From: Betaproteobacteria bacterium
GTDB lineage: Bacteria; Pseudomonadota; Gammaproteobacteria; Burkholderiales; Burkholderiaceae_C
Direction: 5' to 3'
DNA length: 64,000 nucleotides
Assembly: GCA_947453725.1 (NCBI GenBank)
Contig: CANGHH010000003.1
Span: 62,001-126,000 of the forward strand
Both the position numbers and the translations under genes were made by a program. This document shows positions 28,663 through 37,225 of this stretch, piece by piece; position 1 is the stretch's first letter, and each line of letters begins with the position of its first letter. The notes under the pieces were generated by a model that was not told where the DNA came from, made no database searches, and was given only the letters and a program-made list of their open reading frames with translations.

Positions 28663-30444
28663 TCAGCGCTCCGTGCCGAGGTAGGCGGCGCGCACCGCCG
28701 GGCTGGCCTGCACCTCGGCCGGCGTGCCTTCGATCAGGCGCGTGCCGAATTCCATCACCACGATGCGGTCGGTCAGGTTCATGACGAAATCCATGTCGTG
28801 TTCGACCAGCAGCAGGCTCAGGCCTTCGGCCTTCAACTGCCGCAGCACGGCAGCCAGGGCCTGCTTTTCCTGGTGTCGCAGGCCGGCGGCGGGCTCGTCC
28901 AGCAGCAGCAGGCTCGGGTCGCTGGCCAGCGCGCGGGCAATCTCCACCTGGCGCTGGGGACCCAGCGCCAGGTTGCCGGCCAGTTCGTCGGCCTGCTCGG
29001 ACAGGCCGATGCGCTGCAGCTGCAGCCTCGCCTCGTGCAGCGCACGCCTTTCTTCGGCGCGGTCCACGCGCAGCAGGGCCGCGAAGGCGCCGGACTTCGT
29101 GCGCAGGTAGGTGCCCAGGGCGACGTTTTCCAGCACCGTCATGTCGGGCACCAGCTTGACGTGCTGGAAGGTGCGGCTCATGCCGCGCCGCGCCACCTCG
29201 CGCGCCGGCAGGCCGTCGACGCGCTGACCGCGCAACAGCACCTCGCCGCTGCTCATCGGCAGCACGCCGCTGATCAGGTTGAAGGTGGTGCTCTTGCCCG
29301 CGCCGTTGGGGCCGATCAGGCCGACGATGTCGCCGGCGCGGATCGTGAAGCTGATGTCGTTGACCGCCACCAGGCCGCCGAAGGCCTTGCGCACCGCCTT
29401 GGCCTCCAGCAGCACCTCACCGCGGGCGGGCTTGCTGCGCGCGGCCAGGGGCTCTGCGGTCTGGCCCGGCGTGCGGGCACGGTGGCGCTTCGGCAGCCAG
29501 CGTTCGACCATCGGCCAGACGCCGTCGGGCGCGAACTTCAGCACCATCACCAGCACCACGCCGAAGACGATGGTCTCGTAGCTGCCGGCGGTGCCGATCA
29601 ATTTGGGCAGCCAGACCTGCAGCTGGTCTTCGGTCAGCTTGACCAGGGCCGCGCCGGTGAAGGCACCCCACACCTGGCCGACGCCGCCCAGCACGGCCAT
29701 GAACAGGTATTCGATGCCGAACTTGATGCCGAAAGGGCTGGGGTTGACGCTGCGCTGCATGTGCGCGAACAGCCAGCCCGACAGGCTGGCCAGCAGCGCC
29801 GCGATGACGAACATCACCACCTTGTAGCGGAAGGTGGAAGCGCCCATCGCTTCGGGCATTGTGACCCCGCCGCCGCGGTTGACGTTCAGCGCGCGCATCA
29901 CGCGGCCCGGGCGGGAATCCAGCAGTTGCGTGAGACCCAGGGCCGCCGCCAGTGCGCAGAACCAGATCAGTCCGTAGACGCGGCGCTCGTCGTGCAAGCT
30001 GATGCCGAAGAGGTGGATCGCCGGCACGCCGAGCAGGCCGTCGTACTTGCCCAGCGCGTCGAGGTTGCCCATCGTGTAGTACAGCGCCAGGCTCCAGGCG
30101 ATGGTCGCCAGCGGCAGGTAATGGCCGGACATGCGCAGCGTCAGGCAGCCCAGCAGCAGTGCCACCGTGGCGGTGGCCAGCAGGCCCGCCAGCAAACCCA
30201 GCCACGGCGACGCACCGAAGGCCGTGCACAGCCAGGCGCTGCTGTAGGCGCCGATGCCGGCGAAGGCCGCCTGGCCGAAAGAGGTGAGGCCGCCGACGCC
30301 GGTCAGCAGCACCAGCCCCAGCGCCACCAGGCTGAACAGGCCGATGTAGTTGAGCTGGGTGATCCAGAAGTCGGGCACCGGCAGCCAGGGCAGGGCGAAG
30401 ATGGCCGTGGCGAAGGCCGCCAGGCCCAGGGCGCGGCGCTGCAC
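28663..30444 (-). CDS. fused LivM permease-LivG ATPase (second Liv system)
   Basis: 593 residues. Residues 1 to about 320 are a LivM-type permease (LFSLVALGLVLLTGVGGLTSFGQAAFAGIGAY; GRVMRALNVN; MAVLGGVGQVWGAFTGA). After a short basic linker, about 350-593 is a LivG-type ATPase (Walker A GPNGAGKST, signature LALGPQRQVEIARAL, Walker B LLLDEPAAGL, switch LVEHDMD). No stop or frame break separates them, and all motifs are intact, so this is a genuine fusion of two proteins that are separate in the first Liv system of this window. Flanked by the LivH and LivF genes with 1-nt gaps. Confidence 0.94.
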   Translation of the reverse strand: MQRRALGLAAFATAIFALPWLPVPDFWITQLNYIGLFSLVALGLVLLTGVGGLTSFGQAAFAGIGAYSSAWLCTAFGASPWLGLLAGLLATATVALLLGCLTLRMSGHYLPLATIAWSLALYYTMGNLDALGKYDGLLGVPAIHLFGISLHDERRVYGLIWFCALAAALGLTQLLDSRPGRVMRALNVNRGGGVTMPEAMGASTFRYKVVMFVIAALLASLSGWLFAHMQRSVNPSPFGIKFGIEYLFMAVLGGVGQVWGAFTGAALVKLTEDQLQVWLPKLIGTAGSYETIVFGVVLVMVLKFAPDGVWPMVERWLPKRHRARTPGQTAEPLAARSKPARGEVLLEAKAVRKAFGGLVAVNDISFTIRAGDIVGLIGPNGAGKSTTFNLISGVLPMSSGEVLLRGQRVDGLPAREVARRGMSRTFQHVKLVPDMTVLENVALGTYLRTKSGAFAALLRVDRAEERRALHEARLQLQRIGLSEQADELAGNLALGPQRQVEIARALASDPSLLLLDEPAAGLRHQEKQALAAVLRQLKAEGLSLLLVEHDMDFVMNLTDRIVVMEFGTRLIEGTPAEVQASPAVRAAYLGTER

Positions 30445-30445
30445 G

Positions 30446-31483
30446 TCAGTGTTCCTCGTGGTCGGCGTCGATGAAGGAGCGCCAGAGCAGGACGGGCAGG
30501 ATGGCCGTGAACACGATGACTTCCTTGAAGGCGCTGGCCCAGAACGAGCCGAAGGATTCGATCAGGCCGACGCCCACCGCGCCGGCCAGTGCCAGCGGAA
30601 AGCTCGTCAGGCCGGCGAACACCGCGGCGACGAAGCCTTTCAGGCCGATCAGGAAGCCGCTGTCGTAATAGACCGTGGTGCTGGGGCCGATCAGCAGGCC
30701 CGACAGCGCGCCGATGAAGGCGGCCATCGTGAAGCTGAGCGTGCCGGCGCCGTCGGTGCTGATGCCCATCAATCGGGCCCCGGTGCGGTTCACCGAGGTC
30801 GCGCGCAGCGCCTTGCCCGACAGCGTGCGGTCGAAGAACACAAAGAGCCCGACGATCAGCGCGGCCGACACGCCGAAGATGATCAAGGTCTGCCCGGTGA
30901 TGGCCAGCGCGCCGACGCTGAAGCGTTCGTCCCAGAAGGGCGGGTTGCGAAAGCCTTCGGCGCCGAAGAACAGCAGGCCCAGGCCGGTCAGCGCGAAATG
31001 CACGCCGACCGAGACGATCAGCAGCACCAGCACGCTGGAATCGGCCAGCGAACGGAAGGCCAGCCGGTAGACCAGCGGCCCCATCGGCGTGACCAGCGCC
31101 AGCGTCAACGCGGCCTGCACCAGCAGCGGCGGCTTGCCCGGCGCCAGCACGATGACCGAGCCGGCCGCCAGTGCCGGCAGCACCCCGTTGCGCAGCAGTT
31201 CGCGGCCCAGGCGCGCCGGCGCCCAGCGGTCGCGCAGGGCCTGGGTCACGTCCATGGCGGTGGCCAGCGCGGCCATCAACAGCAGCAGCCACACGGTGCC
31301 GGGCACGCGGCCTTCCTGGAACAGCGCCATCGTCAGCGCCCCGAAGGCGACGTACTCGCCCTGCGGGATGAAGACGATGCGCGTGACGGCGAACACCAGC
31401 ACGAGCGCAATCGCCACCAGGGCGTAGATGGCCCCGTTGGTGATGCCGTCGAGCCCGAGGATGCTGGCGATCGTGAAGTCCAT
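30446..31483 (-). CDS. ABC transporter permease, LivH family (second Liv system)
   Basis: 345 residues, longer than the roughly 290 of the first LivH here because of an extra region (about 70-125) between the first helices. Hallmarks: ALVAIALVLVFAVTRIVFIPQGEYVAFGAL at the N-terminus, GKALRATSVNRTGARLMGI as coupling segment and FVAAVFAGLTSFPLALAGAVGVGLIES. Partner of the fused LivM-LivG protein. Confidence 0.92.
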   Translation of the reverse strand: MDFTIASILGLDGITNGAIYALVAIALVLVFAVTRIVFIPQGEYVAFGALTMALFQEGRVPGTVWLLLLMAALATAMDVTQALRDRWAPARLGRELLRNGVLPALAAGSVIVLAPGKPPLLVQAALTLALVTPMGPLVYRLAFRSLADSSVLVLLIVSVGVHFALTGLGLLFFGAEGFRNPPFWDERFSVGALAITGQTLIIFGVSAALIVGLFVFFDRTLSGKALRATSVNRTGARLMGISTDGAGTLSFTMAAFIGALSGLLIGPSTTVYYDSGFLIGLKGFVAAVFAGLTSFPLALAGAVGVGLIESFGSFWASAFKEVIVFTAILPVLLWRSFIDADHEEH

Positions 31484-31515
31484 GCCGGTGTTTCCGTCTC
31501 AGGCTGGGCGATGGA

Positions 31516-32652
31516 TTACGGCTCGAGCTTCCACTCGCCATTCACCACCTTCATCACGACGCCGGTATCCGGGCGGAAGCCCCAGTGGTCGGTCGGCGTG
31601 AAGTCGAGCACGCCGTGGGTGACCGCCAGCGCGGGCGTCGACTCCAGCGCGTCCTTCAGCGCGGCGCGGAATTCCGCCGTGCCCGGCTTGCCCTTCTTCA
31701 GCGCCAGCGGGATGACCCGCTCGAGCATCAGATAGGTGTCGTAGCCGTGAGCGCCGAACTGGTTGCGCGTGCCGGGGCCGTGAATGGCTTCATAGGCGGC
31801 GTTGAACTTCACGCCCAGCGCCTTGCTGGGGTGGCTGTCGGGCAGTTGCTCGGCCACCACCACCGGGCCGCTGGTGACCAGCGTGCCTTCGACGGCCTTG
31901 CCGCCGACCCGCATCAGATCCTTGCTGGCGGCGGCGTGGGTCTGGTAGACCTTGCCCTTGAAGCCGCGTTCGACCAGGCCGAGCTGCGGCATCGCCGCAC
32001 CGCTGCCCGAGGCCACGACGATCATCGCGTCGGGGTTGGCGGCGGTCAGTTTCAAGGCTTGTGCGGTGACGCTGGTGTCGGCGCGGGCGAAGCGCTCGGT
32101 GACCAACAGCTTGATCCCGGCTTTTTCCAGCAAGGGCGTCACGGCCTGCAGCCACTGTTCGCCGTAGGCGTCGGTGTAGCCGAGGAAGCCGACGGTCTTG
32201 ATGCCGTGCTTGACCATGTGGCCCACCATCGCATTGGCCATCACGCCGTTGCTTTGTGGCATGCGGAAGCTCCACGGGTCCTTGCCGGGCGGCAGGCCGA
32301 TCGGCGACAGCGCCAACTGCACGGTCTTGCTCTCGGTGGCCACTTCCGACATGGCAATCGCCACTGGCGTGACGCCCGAACCGACGATGACGTCGACCTT
32401 GTCTTCGCTGACCAGTCGGCGCGCGTTCTGCACGCCCTTGGTCGGGTCGGTGGCGTCGTCCAGGATGACCAGCTTGACCTTTTCGCCGGCGATGGTGGCC
32501 GGCCACATCTTCAGGCCGTTGCTCATCGGGATGCCCAGGCCGGAACCGGGGCCGGTCAGCGACAGGCTGGCGCCGATGGTGATGTCGGCCAAGGCGCTGG
32601 CACTGGCCAGGGCGGCCACGGCGGCCAGGACAGTCTTCTTCAGGATCGTCAT
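31516..32652 (-). CDS. ABC transporter substrate-binding protein (second Liv system)
   Basis: 378 residues. Signal peptide 1-22 (cleavage after ALA), then a leucine-binding-type periplasmic fold (ITIGASLSLTGPGSGLGIPMSNGLKMW; VDVIVGSGVTP). The chosen ATG follows a GGAGACC-type ribosome-binding site; the longer frame upstream runs into the thioesterase gap. It sits between aryl-CoA metabolism genes and the permeases, so its ligand is probably the acid activated by the CoA ligase at 35238-37079. Confidence 0.91.
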   Translation of the reverse strand: MTILKKTVLAAVAALASASALADITIGASLSLTGPGSGLGIPMSNGLKMWPATIAGEKVKLVILDDATDPTKGVQNARRLVSEDKVDVIVGSGVTPVAIAMSEVATESKTVQLALSPIGLPPGKDPWSFRMPQSNGVMANAMVGHMVKHGIKTVGFLGYTDAYGEQWLQAVTPLLEKAGIKLLVTERFARADTSVTAQALKLTAANPDAMIVVASGSGAAMPQLGLVERGFKGKVYQTHAAASKDLMRVGGKAVEGTLVTSGPVVVAEQLPDSHPSKALGVKFNAAYEAIHGPGTRNQFGAHGYDTYLMLERVIPLALKKGKPGTAEFRAALKDALESTPALAVTHGVLDFTPTDHWGFRPDTGVVMKVVNGEWKLEP

Positions 32653-32686
32653 GTTGGTCTCCAGACGGTGGGGGTGATCGTGCTTT

Positions 32687-33106
32687 TCAGACGCACAAGG
32701 CGCGGATGTCTTCGGGCACCGGTATCGCCTTGATGCGGTCGGCATTCTCGGGGTCGCGGATGCAGAAGGCGCGTACTTCGGTGCCTTCGCACAACACGGT
32801 GTCGCCCCGCTTCACCACATGGCGGTGGCGGAAGGTCTTGGCCGACCAGTCTTCGACACAGGTGTGGACCTCGATGGTCTCGCCGTAGGTGGCGGGGCGC
32901 TTGAACTGGGTGTGGATCTCGAGCAGTGGTGTGCCGATGATGCCGCGCGTCTTCACGAGTTCGCGCCAGGGCGGCACGCCGCAGGCCATGAAGAAGGCCA
33001 GCGAGGCCTCGTCCATCCAGCGGCTGAAGTTGGGGAAGAAGACGATGCCGGCGGGGTCGCAATCGCCGAACTGGACGTTGACGCTGTAGATGTGGGTCTT
33101 GCTCAT
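32687..33106 (-). CDS. hotdog-fold acyl-CoA thioesterase (4-hydroxybenzoyl-CoA thioesterase family)
   Basis: 139 residues with the 4HBT signature GDCDPAGIVFFPNFSRWMDEA, where the Asp before PAG is the catalytic residue of the Pseudomonas-type 4-hydroxybenzoyl-CoA thioesterases. These free an aromatic acid from CoA in the cytoplasm. The start overlaps the thiolase end by 4 nt, so its substrate is probably the thiolase product. That would suit an aryl-CoA shortened by two carbons. Confidence 0.88.
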   Translation of the reverse strand: MSKTHIYSVNVQFGDCDPAGIVFFPNFSRWMDEASLAFFMACGVPPWRELVKTRGIIGTPLLEIHTQFKRPATYGETIEVHTCVEDWSAKTFRHRHVVKRGDTVLCEGTEVRAFCIRDPENADRIKAIPVPEDIRALCV

Positions 33107-34362
33107 GCGGCCTCGGGATTTTCAATCAGCAAGGCGATGCCCTGCCCACCGCCGACGCAGGCCGACGAGATGCCCCAGCGCGCGCCGATCTCCTTCAGCT
33201 GCCGGGCCACGCTGATCGTCAGCCGCACGCCGGTGGCGGCCAGCGGGTGGCCCAGCGCGATGGCGCCGCCCTTGACGTTGAGCCGCTCCAGGTCCAGCCC
33301 CAGTTCGCGGCCGACGGCCAGGGTCTGCGCGCCCTGGGCTTCGTTGATCTCGAAACGCGCGATGTCGCCCAATTGCAGGTCGCTGCGTTCCAGCAGCAGG
33401 CGGATGGCTGGCGCGGGGCCGATGCCCATGATCTCCGGCGGTACGCCGACCACCGCCGAAGCCGCCAGCCGACCCAGCGGGGCCTTGCCCCAGCGCCGCA
33501 TCGCGTCGCCCGACGCGACGATGGCGGCGGCGGCCGCGTCGGTCAGCGCCGAGCTGTTGCCACCGGTCTGCACGCCGTCCTTGAACACGGTGCGCAGCTT
33601 GGCCAGCACCTCGGGCGGCGTGGGGCGCGGGTGGGTGTCGCGGTCGGCCACCTGGTGCTTGCCCGACAGCCGGATGCCGCGCGGCTTGTAGCCGGCCAGC
33701 TCGAAAATTTCATGCGTGACGGCAACGATTTCGTCGTTGAACCAACCGGCTTCCTGCGCCGCGACAGCCTTGGCAAAAGAGTGCGCGGCAAAAGCGTCCA
33801 CGTCCTCGCGGCTGATCTTGTATTTCCTGGCCAGGTTCTCGGCTGTCTGGATCATGTTGATGCCGGCGGCGCTGTCGGCCAAGGCCTCCCACAGGAAGTC
33901 CTTGAAGGCCACGCCCGCGCCCAGCTTGAAGCCGCCGCGGTGGTCGAAGGCGGCAATCGGATTGCGGGTCATGCTTTCGGTGCCGACCACCAGTGCCAGG
34001 CTGGCCGCGCCCAGCATGATCTGTTCGCCGGCCTGGCGGAAGACTTCGAAACCGGTGCCGCAGATGCGCTGGGCGTTCAGCGCCGGCACTTCCACCGGCA
34101 CGCCGGCGTACAGGCCGATGTGGCGCGCCACGTAGAACTGGTCGAAGCCGCCCGGCGCCATGTTGCCGGTGATCACGCTGTCGATGTCGGCTGGATCGAC
34201 GCCGCTGCGCTGGAGCACCGCGCGCGCCGCCTTGATGCCCAGGTCGATCGGGTTGGCATCGGCGAAGGCACCCAGGTGGTCGACTTGCGGCGTGCGCAGG
34301 CCGTCGAGGATGTAGACCCCGTCGAAACGGTTGAAGAAGCCCTTGCTGGTGCCGGTCGTCAT
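33103..34362 (-). CDS. thiolase (acetyl-CoA C-acyltransferase family)
   Basis: 419 residues. Nucleophilic Cys101 (NAQRICGTGFE), the INEAQGAQTLA segment, catalytic His in GGAIALGHPLAATG and the second Cys in SSACVGGGQG are all present. Thiolases split 3-ketoacyl-CoA with CoA to acetyl-CoA and a shorter acyl-CoA. The INEAQGA segment differs from the common NEAFA motif. Between hydratase and thioesterase genes, so probably the side-chain cleavage step of an arylpropenoyl-CoA route. Confidence 0.91.
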   Translation of the reverse strand: MTTGTSKGFFNRFDGVYILDGLRTPQVDHLGAFADANPIDLGIKAARAVLQRSGVDPADIDSVITGNMAPGGFDQFYVARHIGLYAGVPVEVPALNAQRICGTGFEVFRQAGEQIMLGAASLALVVGTESMTRNPIAAFDHRGGFKLGAGVAFKDFLWEALADSAAGINMIQTAENLARKYKISREDVDAFAAHSFAKAVAAQEAGWFNDEIVAVTHEIFELAGYKPRGIRLSGKHQVADRDTHPRPTPPEVLAKLRTVFKDGVQTGGNSSALTDAAAAAIVASGDAMRRWGKAPLGRLAASAVVGVPPEIMGIGPAPAIRLLLERSDLQLGDIARFEINEAQGAQTLAVGRELGLDLERLNVKGGAIALGHPLAATGVRLTISVARQLKEIGARWGISSACVGGGQGIALLIENPEAA

Positions 34363-34371
34363 GGTCGTTCC

Positions 34372-35202
34372 TTATTCAGCCTTCTTGACCTTGGCGGCGC
34401 GGCCTTCGAGGAAGGCGCGCACGCGCAGCTTGGCTGCTTCGTCGCCTTGCGCGATGCTGGCCATCATCGATTCCATGAACAGGCCGTCGCTGGCCGACAG
34501 GTCGGCGATGCGCGGCAGCGCCTGCGTGATGGCGTAGTTGCTGAGCGGCGCGTTGCCCGCGATCCTGGTCGCCAGCTCCAGCGCCTTGGCCAGCCCGGCG
34601 CCGTCGGCGACGCGGTAGTTGCTGATGCCGAAGGTCTGGCCTTCGTCGGCGTCGAAGACGCGGCCGGTCAGCATCATGTCGGTCATGCGCGCCACGCCGA
34701 TCAGCCGGCTGATGCGCACCGAGCCGCCACCGCCGACGAAGATGCCGCGCGTGCCTTCGGGCAGGCCGTAGAAGCTGCTGTCCTCGGCCACCCGCAGGTG
34801 CGTGGCGCTGGCCAGTTCCAGGCCGCCGCCGACCACCGCGCCGTGCAGCACGGTGATCACCGGTACAGGCCCGAACTGGATGGCGTCGAAGCAGGCGTGC
34901 CAGGACCGCGAATGGTGGACGGCCTCGAAGACGCTGCGCTCGCTGATCTCGCTGAGATCCAGCCCGGCGCAAAAGTGCTGGCCCTCGCCGCTGATCACGG
35001 CGGCGCGGATGTCCTTCAAGTGCAGCGGCAGGTTCACCCACAGCGTGTGCAGTTGGGCCAGCAGTTCGTCGCTGACCGAATTGCGCTTTGCCGGCCGGTT
35101 CAGGCGCACGTGCAGCACCGGGCCGGCGCGTTCCAGCAGCAGCAGGTTCAGGCCGGCGAGTGCGGCAGGCAGGGGTGACAGCGGTTCGAAAGCGGTGGTC
35201 AT
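34372..35202 (-). CDS. crotonase/enoyl-CoA hydratase family protein
   Basis: 276 residues with oxyanion segments HFCAGLDLSEIS and GAVVGGGLELASATH and the catalytic-glutamate region FYGLPEGTRGIFVGGGG. In this operon it would hydrate the enoyl-CoA thioester formed by the adjacent ligase. Whether it also performs the retro-aldol step of feruloyl-CoA hydratase/lyase cannot be read from sequence; no vanillin dehydrogenase accompanies it, and a thiolase does, so plain hydration is more likely. Confidence 0.88.
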   Translation of the reverse strand: MTTAFEPLSPLPAALAGLNLLLLERAGPVLHVRLNRPAKRNSVSDELLAQLHTLWVNLPLHLKDIRAAVISGEGQHFCAGLDLSEISERSVFEAVHHSRSWHACFDAIQFGPVPVITVLHGAVVGGGLELASATHLRVAEDSSFYGLPEGTRGIFVGGGGSVRISRLIGVARMTDMMLTGRVFDADEGQTFGISNYRVADGAGLAKALELATRIAGNAPLSNYAITQALPRIADLSASDGLFMESMMASIAQGDEAAKLRVRAFLEGRAAKVKKAE

Positions 35203-35237
35203 GGACGTTGGGGTTTGAATGGGGGTGGGCGCAGCGC

Positions 35238-37079
35238 TCAGGGCCGGATCACGCGGGCGTCGGCTGGCGTGGCGTACAGCGCTTCGACGTCGGCCGTTCG
35301 GCGGGCCAGCACCAGGCGCTGGTTGACATAGCCCTTGTCGGTGATTTCACCGGCAGCGGCACTCGGGTTGTCGGGCAGCAGCAGCGCGCGCGTCGGCGTC
35401 TGCGACGAGCCGCTGTGTTCGGCCTTCAGCGACTGCAGCGCGCCGCGCACGGCCGCCTGCAGTTCGGCGGCAGGCAGCTTGCGGGCGGCTTCGCTGAGGA
35501 AGACCAGCGCGCCGATCTCGCTGCGGTCGTGACCGGTGATGACGACGTCCTGCGCGTAGGGCGCCAGCGCCGACACGACCTTGACGCGCAAGGTGCCGAC
35601 GCTGACCCAGGTGCCGCTGGTCAGCTTGAAGTCCTCGGCCACGCGGCCGTTGAAGACCACGCCCTGCGCCGGGTCGGCCTCGTCGGCCAGGTAGCCCGCG
35701 TCACCGATGCAGTAGTAGCCGTCGGCATCGAAGGCCGCCGCCGTGGCTTCGGGGTTGTTGCGGTAGCCGGGGAAGATGTGGTCGCCCTTGATGCGCATTT
35801 CCAGCTTGCCGCCGTTCGGGATGAACTTCAGGCGGGTGCCGTGCAGCGGTATGCCGATGACCCCCGGACCTTCGAGCTGCCAGCTGGCGAAGGTGATGGC
35901 CGGCGCCGTTTCGGTGCTGCCCCAGGACGTGGTCAGCCACAGCGGCCCCATGTCGGAACCCGCCCGCACTTTCGCGGCCACCGCTTCCAGGCGTTTCCAG
36001 GTCGACACCGGCATGCCGGCACCGGCGTAGAAGGCCATCCGCAGCCGGCCGAAGAAGCGGTGCGCCAGCGCCTCGTCGGCTTCCAGCGCCGGCAGCATCA
36101 TCTCGTAGCCGCGCGGCACATTGAAGTAGACGGTGGGCTGGACGCCGTGCACCGGATCGCGCAGGTGGGCGATCGTCTTGTCGATGGCGCCGGGCAGCGG
36201 CCGGCCCTGGTCGATGTACATCGTGCCGCCGGTGCGCAGCACGAGGTGGACATTGTGATTGCCGCCGAAGGTGTGGCTCCACGGCAGCCAGTCCAGCAGC
36301 ACCGGCTTTTCGACATCCAGGAAACGCAGCGTCTGGGCCAGCATCTGCTGGTTGGCGCACATCATGCGGTGGGTGTTGATGACCACCTTCGGGTGGCCGG
36401 TCGAGCCGCTGGTCAGCAGGTACTTGCCGTGGCTGTCGGGCGTGATCGCGGCGTAGGCCTGCATCACCGCTGGCGTCTCGGCCGTGGCGGCCAGCGCCGC
36501 GAAGGGCAGGGCGCCGGGGAACTGGCCAGCGCCCTGGCTGAAGACCACTGCGGCGCCGATGCCGGCGTCGACCAGCGCCGGGCCGTAGACCGCCGCGTCG
36601 GACGCGTAGACCAGGCCCGGGTCCAGGGCCTGCAGGATGTTGTGGATGCGGCTGAAGTCGCTCCCCGCCAGCCGGCAGTAGCCGCTGGATACGGTGCAGA
36701 CGGCGCGGCCGATGTGCATGCCGGCCAGCAGCATCACCAGGTGGTCGAGCGCGTTGTCGGACAGCACAACCAGGGGCTTGTCGGCCGGCAGGCCCAGGTC
36801 CAGCAGTCCCTGCGCCACGGCACCGACCTGCTGGCGCAGGCCGGCCCACGACAGGCGGAGCCAGCCGCTGCCATCGCCCAGCGGCTCGGCGAAGGCGATG
36901 GCGTCGGGGGTCTGCGCGGCCCACTGTTCCAGCCACTCGCCGACACAGCGCGCATACGGCGCCAGCGGTTCCGGTGCCTCCAGTTCGAAGGCGCCGCCGC
37001 CCAGTTCGGTCCTGACCACGCGGCGCGGCGCCAGCATGCGCGGGTCGTCGAGAAAGGTCGGGGTCGTCGGTTCCACCAT
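35238..37079 (-). CDS. feruloyl-CoA synthetase-like aryl-CoA ligase
   Basis: 613 residues of the acyl-adenylate family, in the branch of feruloyl-CoA synthetases: LLTSGSTGHPKVVINTHRMM, CANQQM, LDWLPWSHTFGGNHN, SWGSTETAP, YCIGDAGYLADEADP, VAEDFKLTSGTWVSVG. It would activate a phenylpropenoid or related acid with ATP and CoA. An ATG at 37097 is possible, but AAGGAG lies 6 nt before the ATG at 37079, which therefore is preferred. First gene of the minus-strand operon, divergent from a TetR gene with twin operators between them. Confidence 0.88.
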   Translation of the reverse strand: MVEPTTPTFLDDPRMLAPRRVVRTELGGGAFELEAPEPLAPYARCVGEWLEQWAAQTPDAIAFAEPLGDGSGWLRLSWAGLRQQVGAVAQGLLDLGLPADKPLVVLSDNALDHLVMLLAGMHIGRAVCTVSSGYCRLAGSDFSRIHNILQALDPGLVYASDAAVYGPALVDAGIGAAVVFSQGAGQFPGALPFAALAATAETPAVMQAYAAITPDSHGKYLLTSGSTGHPKVVINTHRMMCANQQMLAQTLRFLDVEKPVLLDWLPWSHTFGGNHNVHLVLRTGGTMYIDQGRPLPGAIDKTIAHLRDPVHGVQPTVYFNVPRGYEMMLPALEADEALAHRFFGRLRMAFYAGAGMPVSTWKRLEAVAAKVRAGSDMGPLWLTTSWGSTETAPAITFASWQLEGPGVIGIPLHGTRLKFIPNGGKLEMRIKGDHIFPGYRNNPEATAAAFDADGYYCIGDAGYLADEADPAQGVVFNGRVAEDFKLTSGTWVSVGTLRVKVVSALAPYAQDVVITGHDRSEIGALVFLSEAARKLPAAELQAAVRGALQSLKAEHSGSSQTPTRALLLPDNPSAAAGEITDKGYVNQRLVLARRTADVEALYATPADARVIRP

Positions 37080-37116
37080 CGCGGTCTCCTTGGGCATGGC
37101 CCGGCCTCACACCCGG

Positions 37117-37136
37117 TCCATACACATCTGTATGTG
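37117..37136. promoter_or_regulatory. putative TetR operator 1
   Basis: TCCATACACATCTGTATGTG contains the perfect inverted repeat CATACA-CATC-TGTATG. It lies 38 nt before the aryl-CoA ligase ATG. It shares TCCATACA-N3-CTGyATG with the second site at 37192-37211. Confidence 0.68.
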
Positions 37137-37191
37137 TTTGGCGAGATGCTAGGTCCTGGCGCGACCTTGCGCATCCGGGTTTGTCCTGGTT

Positions 37192-37211
37192 TCCATACAG
37201 CACTGCATGGA
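37192..37211. promoter_or_regulatory. putative TetR operator 2
   Basis: TCCATACAGCACTGCATGGA, a dyad with 16 of 20 positions symmetric, ending 15 nt before the regulator ATG. With site 1, 75 nt apart centre to centre, it brackets the divergent promoter region, the usual arrangement for a TetR protein controlling itself and the neighbouring operon. Confidence 0.66.
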
Positions 37212-37225
37212 GGCATCGTCGCGCC

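Noticed and set aside
28633..30474. A 613-codon plus-strand open frame over the LivM-LivG fusion
   Set aside because: It is rich in Gln, His and Ala with no motif, and the minus-strand gene has complete permease and ATPase signatures.
34372..37079. A classical ferulate-to-vanillin operon (fcs-ech-vdh)
   Set aside because: No vanillin dehydrogenase is present and a thiolase plus thioesterase follow, so the lyase route is not supported.
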